Shown here: positions 7,115-16,380 of the stretch, piece after piece
Layout: every line of letters starts with the position of its first letter
Position numbering within the stretch: position 1 is the stretch's first letter
Assembly: GCA_964462985.1 (NCBI GenBank)
Contig: CAYXAA010000052.1
Span: 1 to 24,661 of the forward strand
Direction: 5' to 3'
From: CAYXAA01 sp964462985
Lineage (GTDB): Bacteria; Pseudomonadota; Alphaproteobacteria; Rhizobiales; Stappiaceae
Length of the DNA stretch: 24,661 bases
Program-made: the position numbers and the translations under genes
Notes under the pieces: generated by a model
Told to the model about the DNA's origin: nothing
Seen by the model: only the letters and a program-made list of their open reading frames with translations
Databases searched by the model: none

Positions 7115-9094
7115 ATGCGTTTTTCCTCCGGACTGCTCGACGAGATCCGTGCCCGCCTGCCGCTGTCCGAGGTGGTAGGCCGTCGCGTGAGCTGGGACCG
7201 GCGTAAGACGCAGCCGGGCAGGGGCGACTTCTGGGCCTGTTGCCCGTTCCATCAGGAAAAAACTCCGAGCTTTCATGTCGACGACCGCCGCGGCCGCTAC
7301 AAATGCTTCGGTTGCGGGGCGTCGGGCGATCACTTTCGCTTCATCACCGAAACCGAGGGCCTGAGCTTTCCCGAGGCGGTGGAGCGACTCGCCGGCGAGA
7401 CGGGAGTGGCCCTGCCCAAGGCGGACCCGCGTGCCGAGCAGCGCGAGCGTGAGCGTGCCGGGCTCGCGGAGATCTGTGAGCTGGCGGCGCGGTTCTTTCA
7501 GGCGGAATTTGCAACGTCAGGCGGGAGCGATGCGCGGGCGTATTGCGAAAGGCGTGGGCTTAAACCGCAGACCCTGAAGGAGTTCCGCTTTGGATTTGCG
7601 CCCAATTCCCGCGACGCGCTGAAACGGCATCTTCTGGGCAAGGGCGTCGATGAGGAGGCCATGATCGAGGCGGGCCTTGTCATCAGGCCGGACGACGGCC
7701 GGCCCGCCTACGACCGGTTCCGCAACCGGCTGATCATCCCGATCGAGGACGAGCGCGGCCGCGTCGTAGCCTTCGGCGGGCGCACGCTGGACCCGGACGG
7801 CCAGCCGAAATACCTCAACTCGCCGGAGACGCCGCTGTTCCACAAGGGAACGATGCTTTTCAACCTTCATCGGGCACGGGAGGCGGCATTCAGATCGGGC
7901 CAGGCGATCGTGGTCGAGGGCTACATGGATGCGATCGCGATATGGCAGGCCGGCTTGCCGGCGGTCGTCGCTGCGCTCGGCACAGCCTTCACCGAGGAGC
8001 AGATCGCGCGAATGTGGCGCCTGACGCCCGAGCCCGTGGTGTGCTTCGACGGCGATGCCGCCGGACGGGGGGCTGCCTACCGGGCGCTCGACCGCATCCT
8101 GCCTGGGCTCCGGAGCGGTCATTCGTTCAATTTCGCCTTTCTCGATGCGGGCATGGACCCGGACGACCTCATTCGCGCGCAAGGCGTTGCGGCGTTCAGG
8201 GCGGTGATGGAAAAGGCGCAGCCGGCGATCGATGTGCTGTGGGAGCGCGAGACGGCCGGCACGCCGGTCGACACGCCGGAACGCAAGGCGGCGCTGGAAA
8301 AGCGTCTGGACGACCTTGCCGGCCAGATCCGGGACGAAAGGGTTAGGCGGCGCTACCAGCTCGAGATCCGGATCAGGCTGTCCAACCTGTTCTACGAGCA
8401 GGTGCGGCAGGGCAGGAGCAACGACCGCCGCGGCCGGGCAAGAGGCGGGCGCGCGGACGCGGATGCCGGTGCCTGGAGCGGGCCGCCGCAACCGGTCGGC
8501 GACCAGCCGATGTTTGGAACCGAGCGCATCCTGTGCGGACTGCTTTTGAAGTATCCCGACCTGTTCGAGCGTCATCTGGATCGGGTGTCTCAGGTCGGGT
8601 TCAGCAACGAGCTGCACCGCCGGTTTCGCGACGAGTTGTGCCGGATTGCCACCGATCTCGCCGAAGTCCGCGTCAGCGATTTTTTCGACAAGCTCGACGA
8701 GCGCTTCTATCAGATCCTGGCCGAGGCCTTTGCCACGACACATGACGACAATGGGGCCGTGAGTCAGGCCCCAGGCGTGCAGCATCTGATCCAGCGCCTG
8801 CCGATCCTCGGCCACGCGCCGCCGCCCGATTACGTGGAGGCGCTGTTTGTACACTTCCTCGACCTGCTTGAAACCAAGGCGTTGGAACGGGAACTCGAAC
8901 ACGAAATGTCTGGGGTCGGCGAGGATCTCGACGAGACGGCCTGGGAGCGGATCCGCCTCCTGTCGCAGGAGCTGGCCCGGCGCCGCGAGGAATGCGCCCG
9001 CGACGACCAGGATCTTGCCGACCGCGGTCGCAAGCTCAAGGCGGCGCGCGGTGCAAGCGGTGGTGCAAGGGATGGCCTCCAGCGCACCGGCTGA
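7115..9094 (+). CDS. dnaG: DNA primase
   Basis: DnaG lays down RNA primers for chromosomal replication with the DnaB helicase. The 659-residue protein has all three domains. The CHC2 zinc finger has Cys43, His46, Cys64 and Cys67 in CCPFHQEKTPSF and YKCFGCGASGD. The TOPRIM catalytic core has the glutamate in VVEGYMDAIA (Glu268) and the metal-binding FDGDAAG (Asp312, Asp314). A helical C-terminal region from about residue 460 is the DnaB-interacting part. The start MRFSSGLLDEIRARLP at 7115 matches the family; a TTG at 7088 in frame would add nine residues. A variable, arginine- and glycine-rich linker lies near residues 430-455. It stands between yqeY and rpoD as is usual in this class. Confidence 0.97.
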   Translation: MRFSSGLLDEIRARLPLSEVVGRRVSWDRRKTQPGRGDFWACCPFHQEKTPSFHVDDRRGRYKCFGCGASGDHFRFITETEGLSFPEAVERLAGETGVALPKADPRAEQRERERAGLAEICELAARFFQAEFATSGGSDARAYCERRGLKPQTLKEFRFGFAPNSRDALKRHLLGKGVDEEAMIEAGLVIRPDDGRPAYDRFRNRLIIPIEDERGRVVAFGGRTLDPDGQPKYLNSPETPLFHKGTMLFNLHRAREAAFRSGQAIVVEGYMDAIAIWQAGLPAVVAALGTAFTEEQIARMWRLTPEPVVCFDGDAAGRGAAYRALDRILPGLRSGHSFNFAFLDAGMDPDDLIRAQGVAAFRAVMEKAQPAIDVLWERETAGTPVDTPERKAALEKRLDDLAGQIRDERVRRRYQLEIRIRLSNLFYEQVRQGRSNDRRGRARGGRADADAGAWSGPPQPVGDQPMFGTERILCGLLLKYPDLFERHLDRVSQVGFSNELHRRFRDELCRIATDLAEVRVSDFFDKLDERFYQILAEAFATTHDDNGAVSQAPGVQHLIQRLPILGHAPPPDYVEALFVHFLDLLETKALERELEHEMSGVGEDLDETAWERIRLLSQELARRREECARDDQDLADRGRKLKAARGASGGARDGLQRTG

Positions 9095-9175
9095 AGTGCT
9101 GCCGCGCACGGGGGACGCCCTGAGGAAAGCCTGGGGACGAGCCGCACCAAGCAGTTGACGACACACGAATCACTC

Positions 9176-9203
9176 TTGCGAATCCAGCAGGCCGCGCTAA
9201 ATA
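9176..9203 (+). promoter_or_regulatory. Candidate rpoD promoter (upstream)
   Basis: TTGCGA (9176-9181) and TAAATA (9198-9203) are 16 bases apart. The wider CTTGCGA...CTAAATA also resembles the CTTG-type -35 of heat-shock sigma factors. A heat-responsive promoter for rpoD would be in keeping with other bacteria, but this is an inference from short motifs. Confidence 0.3.
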
Positions 9204-9323
9204 GTCGGCACGGGCAGCACCGAGCGCCGACATCCGGGCATCATGGAGCCACATGAGCGGAGCCATTGGCGATACGACAGCAAGATCTGCTGCCATACAT
9301 CCAGAGCTTGGAACCGGTGCGTG

Positions 9324-9351
9324 TTGACGCGCCGGGGATTTTTCGTATGCC
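9324..9351 (+). promoter_or_regulatory. Candidate rpoD promoter (downstream)
   Basis: A TTGACG hexamer (9324-9329) with TATGCC (9346-9351) 16 bases on. The -35 is strong and the -10 is moderate. It would leave a leader of nearly 390 bases before rpoD. Confidence 0.3.
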
Positions 9352-9739
9352 GCAGCGCCCGGGCCGGCCGATTGCGGGCAAGTCGCCGCGGTGCAAACGA
9401 TCGATCAGCCCGCTTTCTTTCGTCGGGACGGACCGGCGGAACAGGCGGCCAACAACCGGGATTGATACGGTTAAGCAGGGCTTAAGGGACCGCCGATAAA
9501 AGAACGACCGTCAGGAAATGTGCGACCGCCAAGTCTTCGCTCCCAGGTGCTCGAAGGGTAAAGACCGGATCGCGTCGAGACGCCAGAGCCCGCCCCCTGG
9601 CCAGATCGGGGCGAGCCTGCGGCATTTCCGACAGCGGCGGTGCACTTCGGCCGGATCTCGCGTCAGGGCGAGCCGGCAAGGCGGGGACAAGGAACGGGCG
9701 AGCGCGCTGGCCGGCAGGCCGACGCATCCGGAGAATAAC

Positions 9740-11731
<1,992 letters not shown>

Positions 11732-11772
11732 GCAGCGGCGCCCATCCGCCGTCACATCTGAAACGGAAGCTC

Positions 11773-11799
11773 AAACCCGGCGGAAACGCCGGGTTTTTT
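11773..11799 (+). terminator. Intrinsic terminator after rpoD
   Basis: AAACCCGGCG (11773-11782), a GAAA tetraloop, and CGCCGGGTTT (11787-11796) form a perfect 10-bp stem, with the T-run reaching 11799. The A-run on the other side lets it also act for the convergent minus-strand gene that ends at 11805. Confidence 0.93.
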
Positions 11800-11804
11800 G
11801 CGCG

Positions 11805-12320
11805 TCATTTCTGGGTTTTCAACTCGATCACCACGGTGGAGACGAACTCGCTCGATCGCGGAATGCCGAAGCTGATCTTCGTCGTGCCGTCGGTGACGGT
11901 CAGATAGGAGGGTGCGTCCTTCGGCGCGCGCGGTGAGGCGGGGACAAACTGGATGTGTCCGTTGTAGGCCTGCTGCACCTCGGCGCGTCGCAGGTTTGCC
12001 TTCGGCGACACTGTGCAGGTGACAAGGGCGCTCGTTGCCTGCGGCGACTTCGGCAGCCGCAACTCGCAGCCTGAAAATGCGGATTCAGGCTCCATTACGC
12101 CGCGATACACCGTGTGATACGGCATTTCAGCCGTCGTCGGTCGGAATGTGCCACCGAGAAGGGCGCCCAGCCTGTTCGGATCAGCGGTCTTCTCGACCGC
12201 GATTGCTTCGAGCGCCCTACGCAGGTCTTGAAACGTATCCATGGCGACGGCGTCTCCGGTCATCAGCATGAGCGGCAGCACGACCGCCCAATCAAGGCGT
12301 GCCGTTCTGCGTGTTGTCAT
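11805..12320 (-). CDS. Small exported protein, candidate immunity partner of the PAAR effector
   Basis: A 171-residue protein of no family I recognise. Residues 1-26 form a signal peptide: MTTRRTARLDW, a hydrophobic core VVLPLMLMTG, and a likely cut after AVA. The mature part has two cysteines (SGCELRL and VTCTVSP, about 24 residues apart) that could form one disulfide, and a beta-rich C-terminus ending in VVIELKTQK. Its start lies inside the 3' end of the PAAR-metallopeptidase gene (29-base overlap on the same strand), so the two are co-transcribed and probably co-translated. A periplasmic immunity protein encoded directly after its toxin is the usual layout for periplasm-acting effectors. 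That role is inferred from position and export signal, not from similarity. No clear ribosome site precedes the ATG, which fits coupling. An accessory or adaptor protein is the alternative. Confidence 0.72.
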   Translation of the reverse strand: MTTRRTARLDWAVVLPLMLMTGDAVAMDTFQDLRRALEAIAVEKTADPNRLGALLGGTFRPTTAEMPYHTVYRGVMEPESAFSGCELRLPKSPQATSALVTCTVSPKANLRRAEVQQAYNGHIQFVPASPRAPKDAPSYLTVTDGTTKISFGIPRSSEFVSTVVIELKTQK

Positions 12321-13239
12321 AGTGGTCTGCGTAGGTTTTCGAATAATAGTCCCGATAGGACTCGTTTGTCGTACTCGTCTGCTCGCCGTCGGCAAAGATG
12401 CCGCCGATGTCCTCGCGGGCCTTGTCGCGATCGCCGCCGTTCTTGAAATCCTCGTAGGCCTGTTCGTACTGCGGATGATTGGCGCTGTTTCCCGCAATGC
12501 CGATGTCAGGACCGCCGGCGTCCAGGATTTCCTCCCGCACCTCCAGATTGGTCAAGGTCGCCTCGCCCTCGTCCTTCAGGTCGCGTTTGACGTTCGCGTC
12601 CACATACTCCTGCTTGGTCTTGCCATCGGGCGGGACGTAGGGGTCGACGGTGTAATCGGCGTGCCCTGCTTCATGGGCGAGGCTTTGAACCTGATCCTCC
12701 GCCGACGCGTTCTCTATGTCGACGACGATCTTCTTCTGGGTCTTGTCAGCGTAGGTGCCGCCTCCGTTCTGGGTTTCGATGACCCAGCCGTCCTTCTGCA
12801 AGCGGTCGAGCTTGTCCCTCAGGGTCGGCGACTTGTTGACAAGGGCGTCGACGTCGTCGCCGAGCCCGGTCGTCACCGTATTTGGCGCGGGAGCCGCTCC
12901 GACCGACGGTGCTGCGGCTCCACCGGCGCCCCCACTGCCGTCCATCCCGATCAGAACCGTTGGAAGCCCCGTGACGATCGCACCGCCTTTAAGCGTGAGG
13001 TCCGTCATGCGGGCGGCAGGCAGGCCTTCGACCAGCACGTTCCAGGCGCCGGTGGTGATCGGGTCGCCACCGAGCGGCGGGGGTGGACCGACGCAGACAC
13101 ACATGTCGGTTACCCGCGCCTGAGGCAGGCTGCCGGTCAAGACGGTGTAGGCACATTTGAAAGCGATCGGCGCCGGCGCACCCATACACATCGGGCAGGT
13201 GTGCATATCGGTGAGGCGCGCCGCTGGAAATCCTACCAT
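12292..13239 (-). CDS. PAAR-domain protein with C-terminal zinc metallopeptidase-like domain (putative type VI effector)
   Basis: A 315-residue two-part protein. Residues 1-98 are a PAAR tip domain: repeated P-AAR/QAR-TDM units (FPAARLTDMHTCPMC, LPQARVTDMCVCVGPP, LPAARMTDLTLKGG), the conserved Cys/His zinc-binding positions, and TVLIG at the end. PAAR proteins cap the VgrG spike of type VI secretion systems and carry toxins. A flexible Gly/Ala/Pro linker (about 99-120) leads to a C-terminal domain with QSLAHEAGHADY, an HExxH zinc site (His189, Glu190, His193). Glu224 or Glu226 in KDEGEA lies about 31-33 residues later, a gluzincin-like third ligand. The toxin domain family is not one I can name with certainty. 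The 3' end overlaps a small exported protein, a likely immunity factor. No VgrG, Hcp or sheath gene is present here, so it would have to use an apparatus encoded elsewhere. Confidence 0.88.
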   Translation of the reverse strand: MVGFPAARLTDMHTCPMCMGAPAPIAFKCAYTVLTGSLPQARVTDMCVCVGPPPPLGGDPITTGAWNVLVEGLPAARMTDLTLKGGAIVTGLPTVLIGMDGSGGAGGAAAPSVGAAPAPNTVTTGLGDDVDALVNKSPTLRDKLDRLQKDGWVIETQNGGGTYADKTQKKIVVDIENASAEDQVQSLAHEAGHADYTVDPYVPPDGKTKQEYVDANVKRDLKDEGEATLTNLEVREEILDAGGPDIGIAGNSANHPQYEQAYEDFKNGGDRDKAREDIGGIFADGEQTSTTNESYRDYYSKTYADHYDNTQNGTP

Positions 13240-13437
13240 GGTGAAACCTGCCCGTCAGGAAGGCCGCAGGACGGTCTGGGGCCAAACCCATGACTCCGAT
13301 CAAGGGTATGTTGTGTCACCCGAAAAGAATTGTGACGTGAGGCAAGGATATTCAAATCAAAACAATTGCGATGTGCGGTCCGTCACATTCTGTTCGCCGG
13401 GAAGTCGGCACTGTGGCTCGGCCTGGCACCGAACGCC

Positions 13438-13776
13438 TCAGCGCCGGTCCATCGACACGAATCTCATCTGGATCCAGCCCTGGCCGCCGCGGAACGACAC
13501 CCAGCACCATGTGCCCATGCACTCGCCGGTGATCCGGATGCCGCAGAAGCCGGGCGGGAGAGCGTGGCTGACATAGCCCCACCAATCCGGCCGGGTCACG
13601 ACCGGAGCGGTACCCGTGGCGTCGACCCGGGTGACACAGTAGGACGTCGTCGACTGGCCATAGGTTTCGAGGGGGACCAAGGCCGCGGCAAACGCGATCG
13701 GCGCCAGGGCGACAACCCGAGCCGACCGCCAACGTCGCGGCTGGTCACGGATCACTCGCGCGGGCATCGAGGGCAT
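13438..13776 (-). CDS. Small exported protein with SH3-like region
   Basis: A 112-residue protein. The basic N-terminus and the hydrophobic stretch VVALAPIAFAAALVPL (about 21-36) look like a signal peptide cut near residue 40. The mature part has four cysteines (47, 78, 86, 91), enough for two disulfides. The end, GTWCWVSFRGGQGWIQMRFV, has the W-C-x-V...G-W-(I/V) pattern of bacterial SH3 domains, which often bind peptidoglycan. The ATG at 13776 has CAGGAG nine bases upstream. It lies 198 bases upstream of the PAAR gene on the same strand, with no shared overlap, so it could belong to the same islet or be independent. Function unknown; cell-wall binding is an inference. Confidence 0.7.
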   Translation of the reverse strand: MPSMPARVIRDQPRRWRSARVVALAPIAFAAALVPLETYGQSTTSYCVTRVDATGTAPVVTRPDWWGYVSHALPPGFCGIRITGECMGTWCWVSFRGGQGWIQMRFVSMDRR

Positions 13777-13942
13777 GCTGCTGCACTCCTGGTGGTGCCT
13801 GCCGCTGCAGCCGGCGTCGGGCCGGCCTGCTCATTCTCGGCAGTCAGGCACAGGATCATACTCCCTGATGGGCAGGGAGGCGACAGGTCCGGCGCCGGAC
13901 CGGCTGCGTCGGTGAGGCGGCGGCGCCGGAGGGAGGTGCGAC

Positions 13943-14236
13943 GTGACGACCTACATCCTGCTGATCAGTTGGACAGAACAGGGCATCAAGACGGTCAAGG
14001 ACTCGCCGAAGCGGCTGGATGCGGCCAAGGCGACGCTGCGCGACATGGGCGGCGCGTTCAAGGCTTTCTATCTTACCATGGGCGATTGGGACATGGTTGC
14101 CGTCTGCGAGGCGCCCGACGACGCGATCATGGCGCGGATGGCGCTGCTGCTCGGCATGGGCGGCGATGTCCGGACCCGGACGCTGAAGGCGTTCCCGGAA
14201 GCTGCCTATCGCGAGATCGTCGCGTCGCTCGGCTGA
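13943..14236 (+). CDS. GYD-domain protein
   Basis: A 97-residue single-domain protein of the GYD family, dimeric alpha-beta-barrel-like proteins of unknown role. Family marks are TTYILLISWTEQGIKTVKDSP at the start, the central FYLTMGDWDMVAVCEAPDD (the GD-W/Y-D motif that names the family) and RTRTLKAFPEA at the end. It starts with GTG (13943), with GGGAGG seven or so bases upstream. The flavoenzyme gene follows on the same strand after about 90 bases, so they may share a transcript, but nothing in the sequence shows that they work together. Confidence 0.9.
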   Translation: MTTYILLISWTEQGIKTVKDSPKRLDAAKATLRDMGGAFKAFYLTMGDWDMVAVCEAPDDAIMARMALLLGMGGDVRTRTLKAFPEAAYREIVASLG

Positions 14237-14329
14237 CGTGCCCGCCAGGTTTTTTCGCCGGAAGGTGGTTTCGTCCGCGTGGCGGTTGCTCTATTCCGGA
14301 GTGATCAACGGAAACACGCGGGACCGACC

Positions 14330-15424
14330 ATGAAGGTTGTCGTCATCGGAGCCGGCATCGCCGGTCTTGCCACCGCCTGGGCGCTCGTCAAGGGCGGAGC
14401 CGAGGTCACGCTCTACGAGCAGGGGCCGATCCCGAACCCGCTGTCGGCCTCCGGCGACCAGCACCGCATCATCCGCCGCGCCTATGGTTCGCAAGGCGGC
14501 TACCAGCGCCGGATCAGCGAAGCCTATGCCGCTTGGGACGAGATGTGGACCGATCTCGGCGCCAAGCACCTCGTCGACACCGGATTTCTGCTCCTGTCGC
14601 AGCAGCCCGGCGACGAGGCCGAACGTCTTCGCGACGGACTTGCCGCCGGCGGCTATCCGTTCGAGGAGTTCTCCGGCGCCGAGGCCGCGCAGCGCTATCC
14701 GTTCCTCGATCCGGCGGCGTTGCGCTTCGGCGCCTGGAGCCCGGAGGGCGGCGTGCTGCTTTGCCGCGCCATCGCGGCCGGGTTGCGCGACTGGCTGGCG
14801 GCCAACGGCGCCGAGGTCAGGGCAGAGACCAGGGTGGCTGCGCTCGACGCCACCGGCTCCGTCCGTCTCGCGGACGAGACGGCGCTGACCGCGGATCATG
14901 TCGTGGTAACAGCGGGTGCGTGGGTGCTGAAGCTGGTGCCGGCGCTCGCGGACCGCCTGACGACCTACCGCACCGCGGTCGCTTATCTGACGCCGCCCGC
15001 GGATCTTGCCGCCGCCTGGGAGCAGGCACCGGTGATCCTCGATGTCGGCGGATCGGTCGACAGCTACATCCTGCCGCCGGTGGCGGGGACCGGCCTCAAG
15101 GTCGGAGCCGGGATTCACAGGCGGATCAGCGCACCGGACAACGGCCGCCGCCCGGAACCGGGCGAAGGCGAGCAGCTGCGCGGCTACGTGTCGCCGCCGC
15201 TTGCGCGCATTGACGAATACGGCATCGCCGATGTCGTGACCTGTGCCTACACCTTCACCGAGGACGAGCACTTCTTCCTGGAGGCCGACGACCGCATGAC
15301 GGTGGTGTCGGCGTGTTCCGGCCACGGCTACAAGTTTGGCGCCGCCGTCGGCCTTCGCGTCGCCGACGCAGTGCTTTCAGGCGACCGCGACACCCTGAGG
15401 GCTTGGCTGGAAGCACGCGACTGA
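14330..15424 (+). CDS. FAD-dependent amine oxidoreductase, monomeric sarcosine oxidase-like
   Basis: A 364-residue flavoprotein of the DAO superfamily, closest in pattern to monomeric sarcosine oxidase / N-methyltryptophan oxidase, which oxidise N-methyl or secondary amino acids with oxygen. The FAD-binding motif VVVIGAGIAGLATA (GxGxxG at 7-12) ends with Glu30 for the ribose. HRIIRRAYG is the MSOX-like active-site arginine segment. The stretch TCAYTFTEDEHFF places Cys305 where MSOX has its covalent-FAD cysteine (Cys315), and SGHGYKFGAAVG closes the flavin site. GLKVGAG supplies the lysine equivalent to the oxygen-activating residue. The start at 14330 follows family length; the frame begins earlier at 14279. 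The substrate cannot be told from sequence. It faces speE convergently across a hairpin. Confidence 0.9.
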   Translation: MKVVVIGAGIAGLATAWALVKGGAEVTLYEQGPIPNPLSASGDQHRIIRRAYGSQGGYQRRISEAYAAWDEMWTDLGAKHLVDTGFLLLSQQPGDEAERLRDGLAAGGYPFEEFSGAEAAQRYPFLDPAALRFGAWSPEGGVLLCRAIAAGLRDWLAANGAEVRAETRVAALDATGSVRLADETALTADHVVVTAGAWVLKLVPALADRLTTYRTAVAYLTPPADLAAAWEQAPVILDVGGSVDSYILPPVAGTGLKVGAGIHRRISAPDNGRRPEPGEGEQLRGYVSPPLARIDEYGIADVVTCAYTFTEDEHFFLEADDRMTVVSACSGHGYKFGAAVGLRVADAVLSGDRDTLRAWLEARD

Positions 15425-15425
15425 C

Positions 15426-15476
15426 GAGGCCGGCCGTGAGGCCGCGTCGGGACCGGGCCCCGTCGGGTCCGGCCTC
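15426..15476. terminator. Bidirectional hairpin between the flavoenzyme gene and speE
   Basis: GAGGCCGG (15426-15433) and CCGGCCTC (15469-15476) pair perfectly, with a further GGACC/GGTCC stem inside. It fills the gap between two convergent genes. It has no U-tract, so it may only pause or protect transcript ends. Confidence 0.45.
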
Positions 15477-15489
15477 GCGAGGCCGCTCG

Positions 15490-16380
15490 TCAGTCGGACC
15501 GATCCTGACCGGACGCCGCGCGGCCCTGCTCCACGATGTCGCAGATGAAGCGCGGCAGGGCGAAAGCCGCCGCGTGGACCTCGGGTGTGTAGTAGCGCGT
15601 GTCAAGGCCTGCTGCCGCGAAACGGCGCTCCAGCACGGCGAGCGGTGTCTCGCGCAGGTCCGGATCATCGCTGGCGAAGCCGAGCGCCATGTGGCCGCCG
15701 AAGTAGCTCGGCACGACCACGACATAGGCGGAGACATCGGTGAAGGTCCCGGCGAGCCGGGTCGTGGCGTCGAGCAGGACGCTGCGCTGCACGAACGGCA
15801 CGCCGCATTGCGCGGCAAGCACACCGCCCGGCTTCAGGCAGCGCCGAACGTTGCGGTAGAAGTCTTGCGAGAACAGCACGGCGCCGGGGCCGAGCGGGTC
15901 CGTCGAATCGACCAGGATGACATCGAAGCGCCTCTGCGTCTCCGCGACGAACCGGGCGCCATCGGCGAATTCGAGCGCGAACCGTCCGTCGGCGAACACC
16001 GGAGCGTTGAACTCGGCGAAATGGTCGCGGGCGAAGTCGACGACGGCGGGTTCGATCTCGACCTGGGTCAGGCGCTGTATCCCGGCGTGCTTCAGCACCT
16101 CCTCGGCAAGCCCGCAGTCGCCGCCGCCGATGATCAGGACATCCTCGGCCTTGCCATGCGCCAGCAGCGGCACGTGGGCCAGCATCTCGTGATATGCGAA
16201 CTCGTCGGCCGTCGTGACCTGGGTGATGCCATCGAGCATCAGGACACGACCGAAGCTCGCGTTCTCGAACAGGGCGAGATCCTGATGGGTCCCCGCCTCG
16301 CGGTGGAGCACGCGATCAGCAGCGTAGCGGACCTCGACCCCGGCCGCGATGGTCTCCGTGAAATACTGCCGGCCGGTCAT
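15490..16380 (-). CDS. speE: Polyamine aminopropyltransferase (spermidine synthase)
   Basis: SpeE moves the aminopropyl group from decarboxylated S-adenosylmethionine (made by SpeD) onto putrescine to give spermidine. The 296-residue protein has the usual N-terminal beta region with DEFAYHEMLAHVPL (about 59-72), the nucleotide-binding IIGGGDCGLAEEVLKH (83-98), and the catalytic DSTDPLGPG (Asp158). YYTPEVHAAAFALPRF near the C-terminus is strongly conserved. In the GGGDG motif the second-to-last glycine is replaced by cysteine (GGGDCG, residues 85-90). Its ATG shares the ATGA with the speD stop, so translation is coupled. Making both genes in one unit fits the two-step pathway. Confidence 0.95.
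   Translation of the reverse strand: MTGRQYFTETIAAGVEVRYAADRVLHREAGTHQDLALFENASFGRVLMLDGITQVTTADEFAYHEMLAHVPLLAHGKAEDVLIIGGGDCGLAEEVLKHAGIQRLTQVEIEPAVVDFARDHFAEFNAPVFADGRFALEFADGARFVAETQRRFDVILVDSTDPLGPGAVLFSQDFYRNVRRCLKPGGVLAAQCGVPFVQRSVLLDATTRLAGTFTDVSAYVVVVPSYFGGHMALGFASDDPDLRETPLAVLERRFAAAGLDTRYYTPEVHAAAFALPRFICDIVEQGRAASGQDRSD

Larger units (their letters stand above)
9095..9739. other. Long leader region between dnaG and rpoD
   Basis: About 645 bases with no convincing protein gene; the open frames here look like random GC-rich frames. It carries at least two plausible promoter pairs for rpoD (9176-9203 and 9324-9351), so rpoD is likely transcribed independently of dnaG. The last 390 bases could form a long 5' leader. 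Confidence 0.5.

Noticed and set aside
7517..9166. 549-residue minus-strand frame opposite dnaG
   Set aside because: Antisense shadow; dnaG domains fill the plus strand.
11805..13776. A complete type VI secretion locus
   Set aside because: Only the PAAR effector is present; no Hcp, VgrG, sheath, baseplate or ClpV gene in the window.
13366..14304. 312-residue plus-strand frame across the SH3-like and GYD genes
   Set aside because: Conflicts with two better-supported genes; low-complexity Arg/Gly-rich product.
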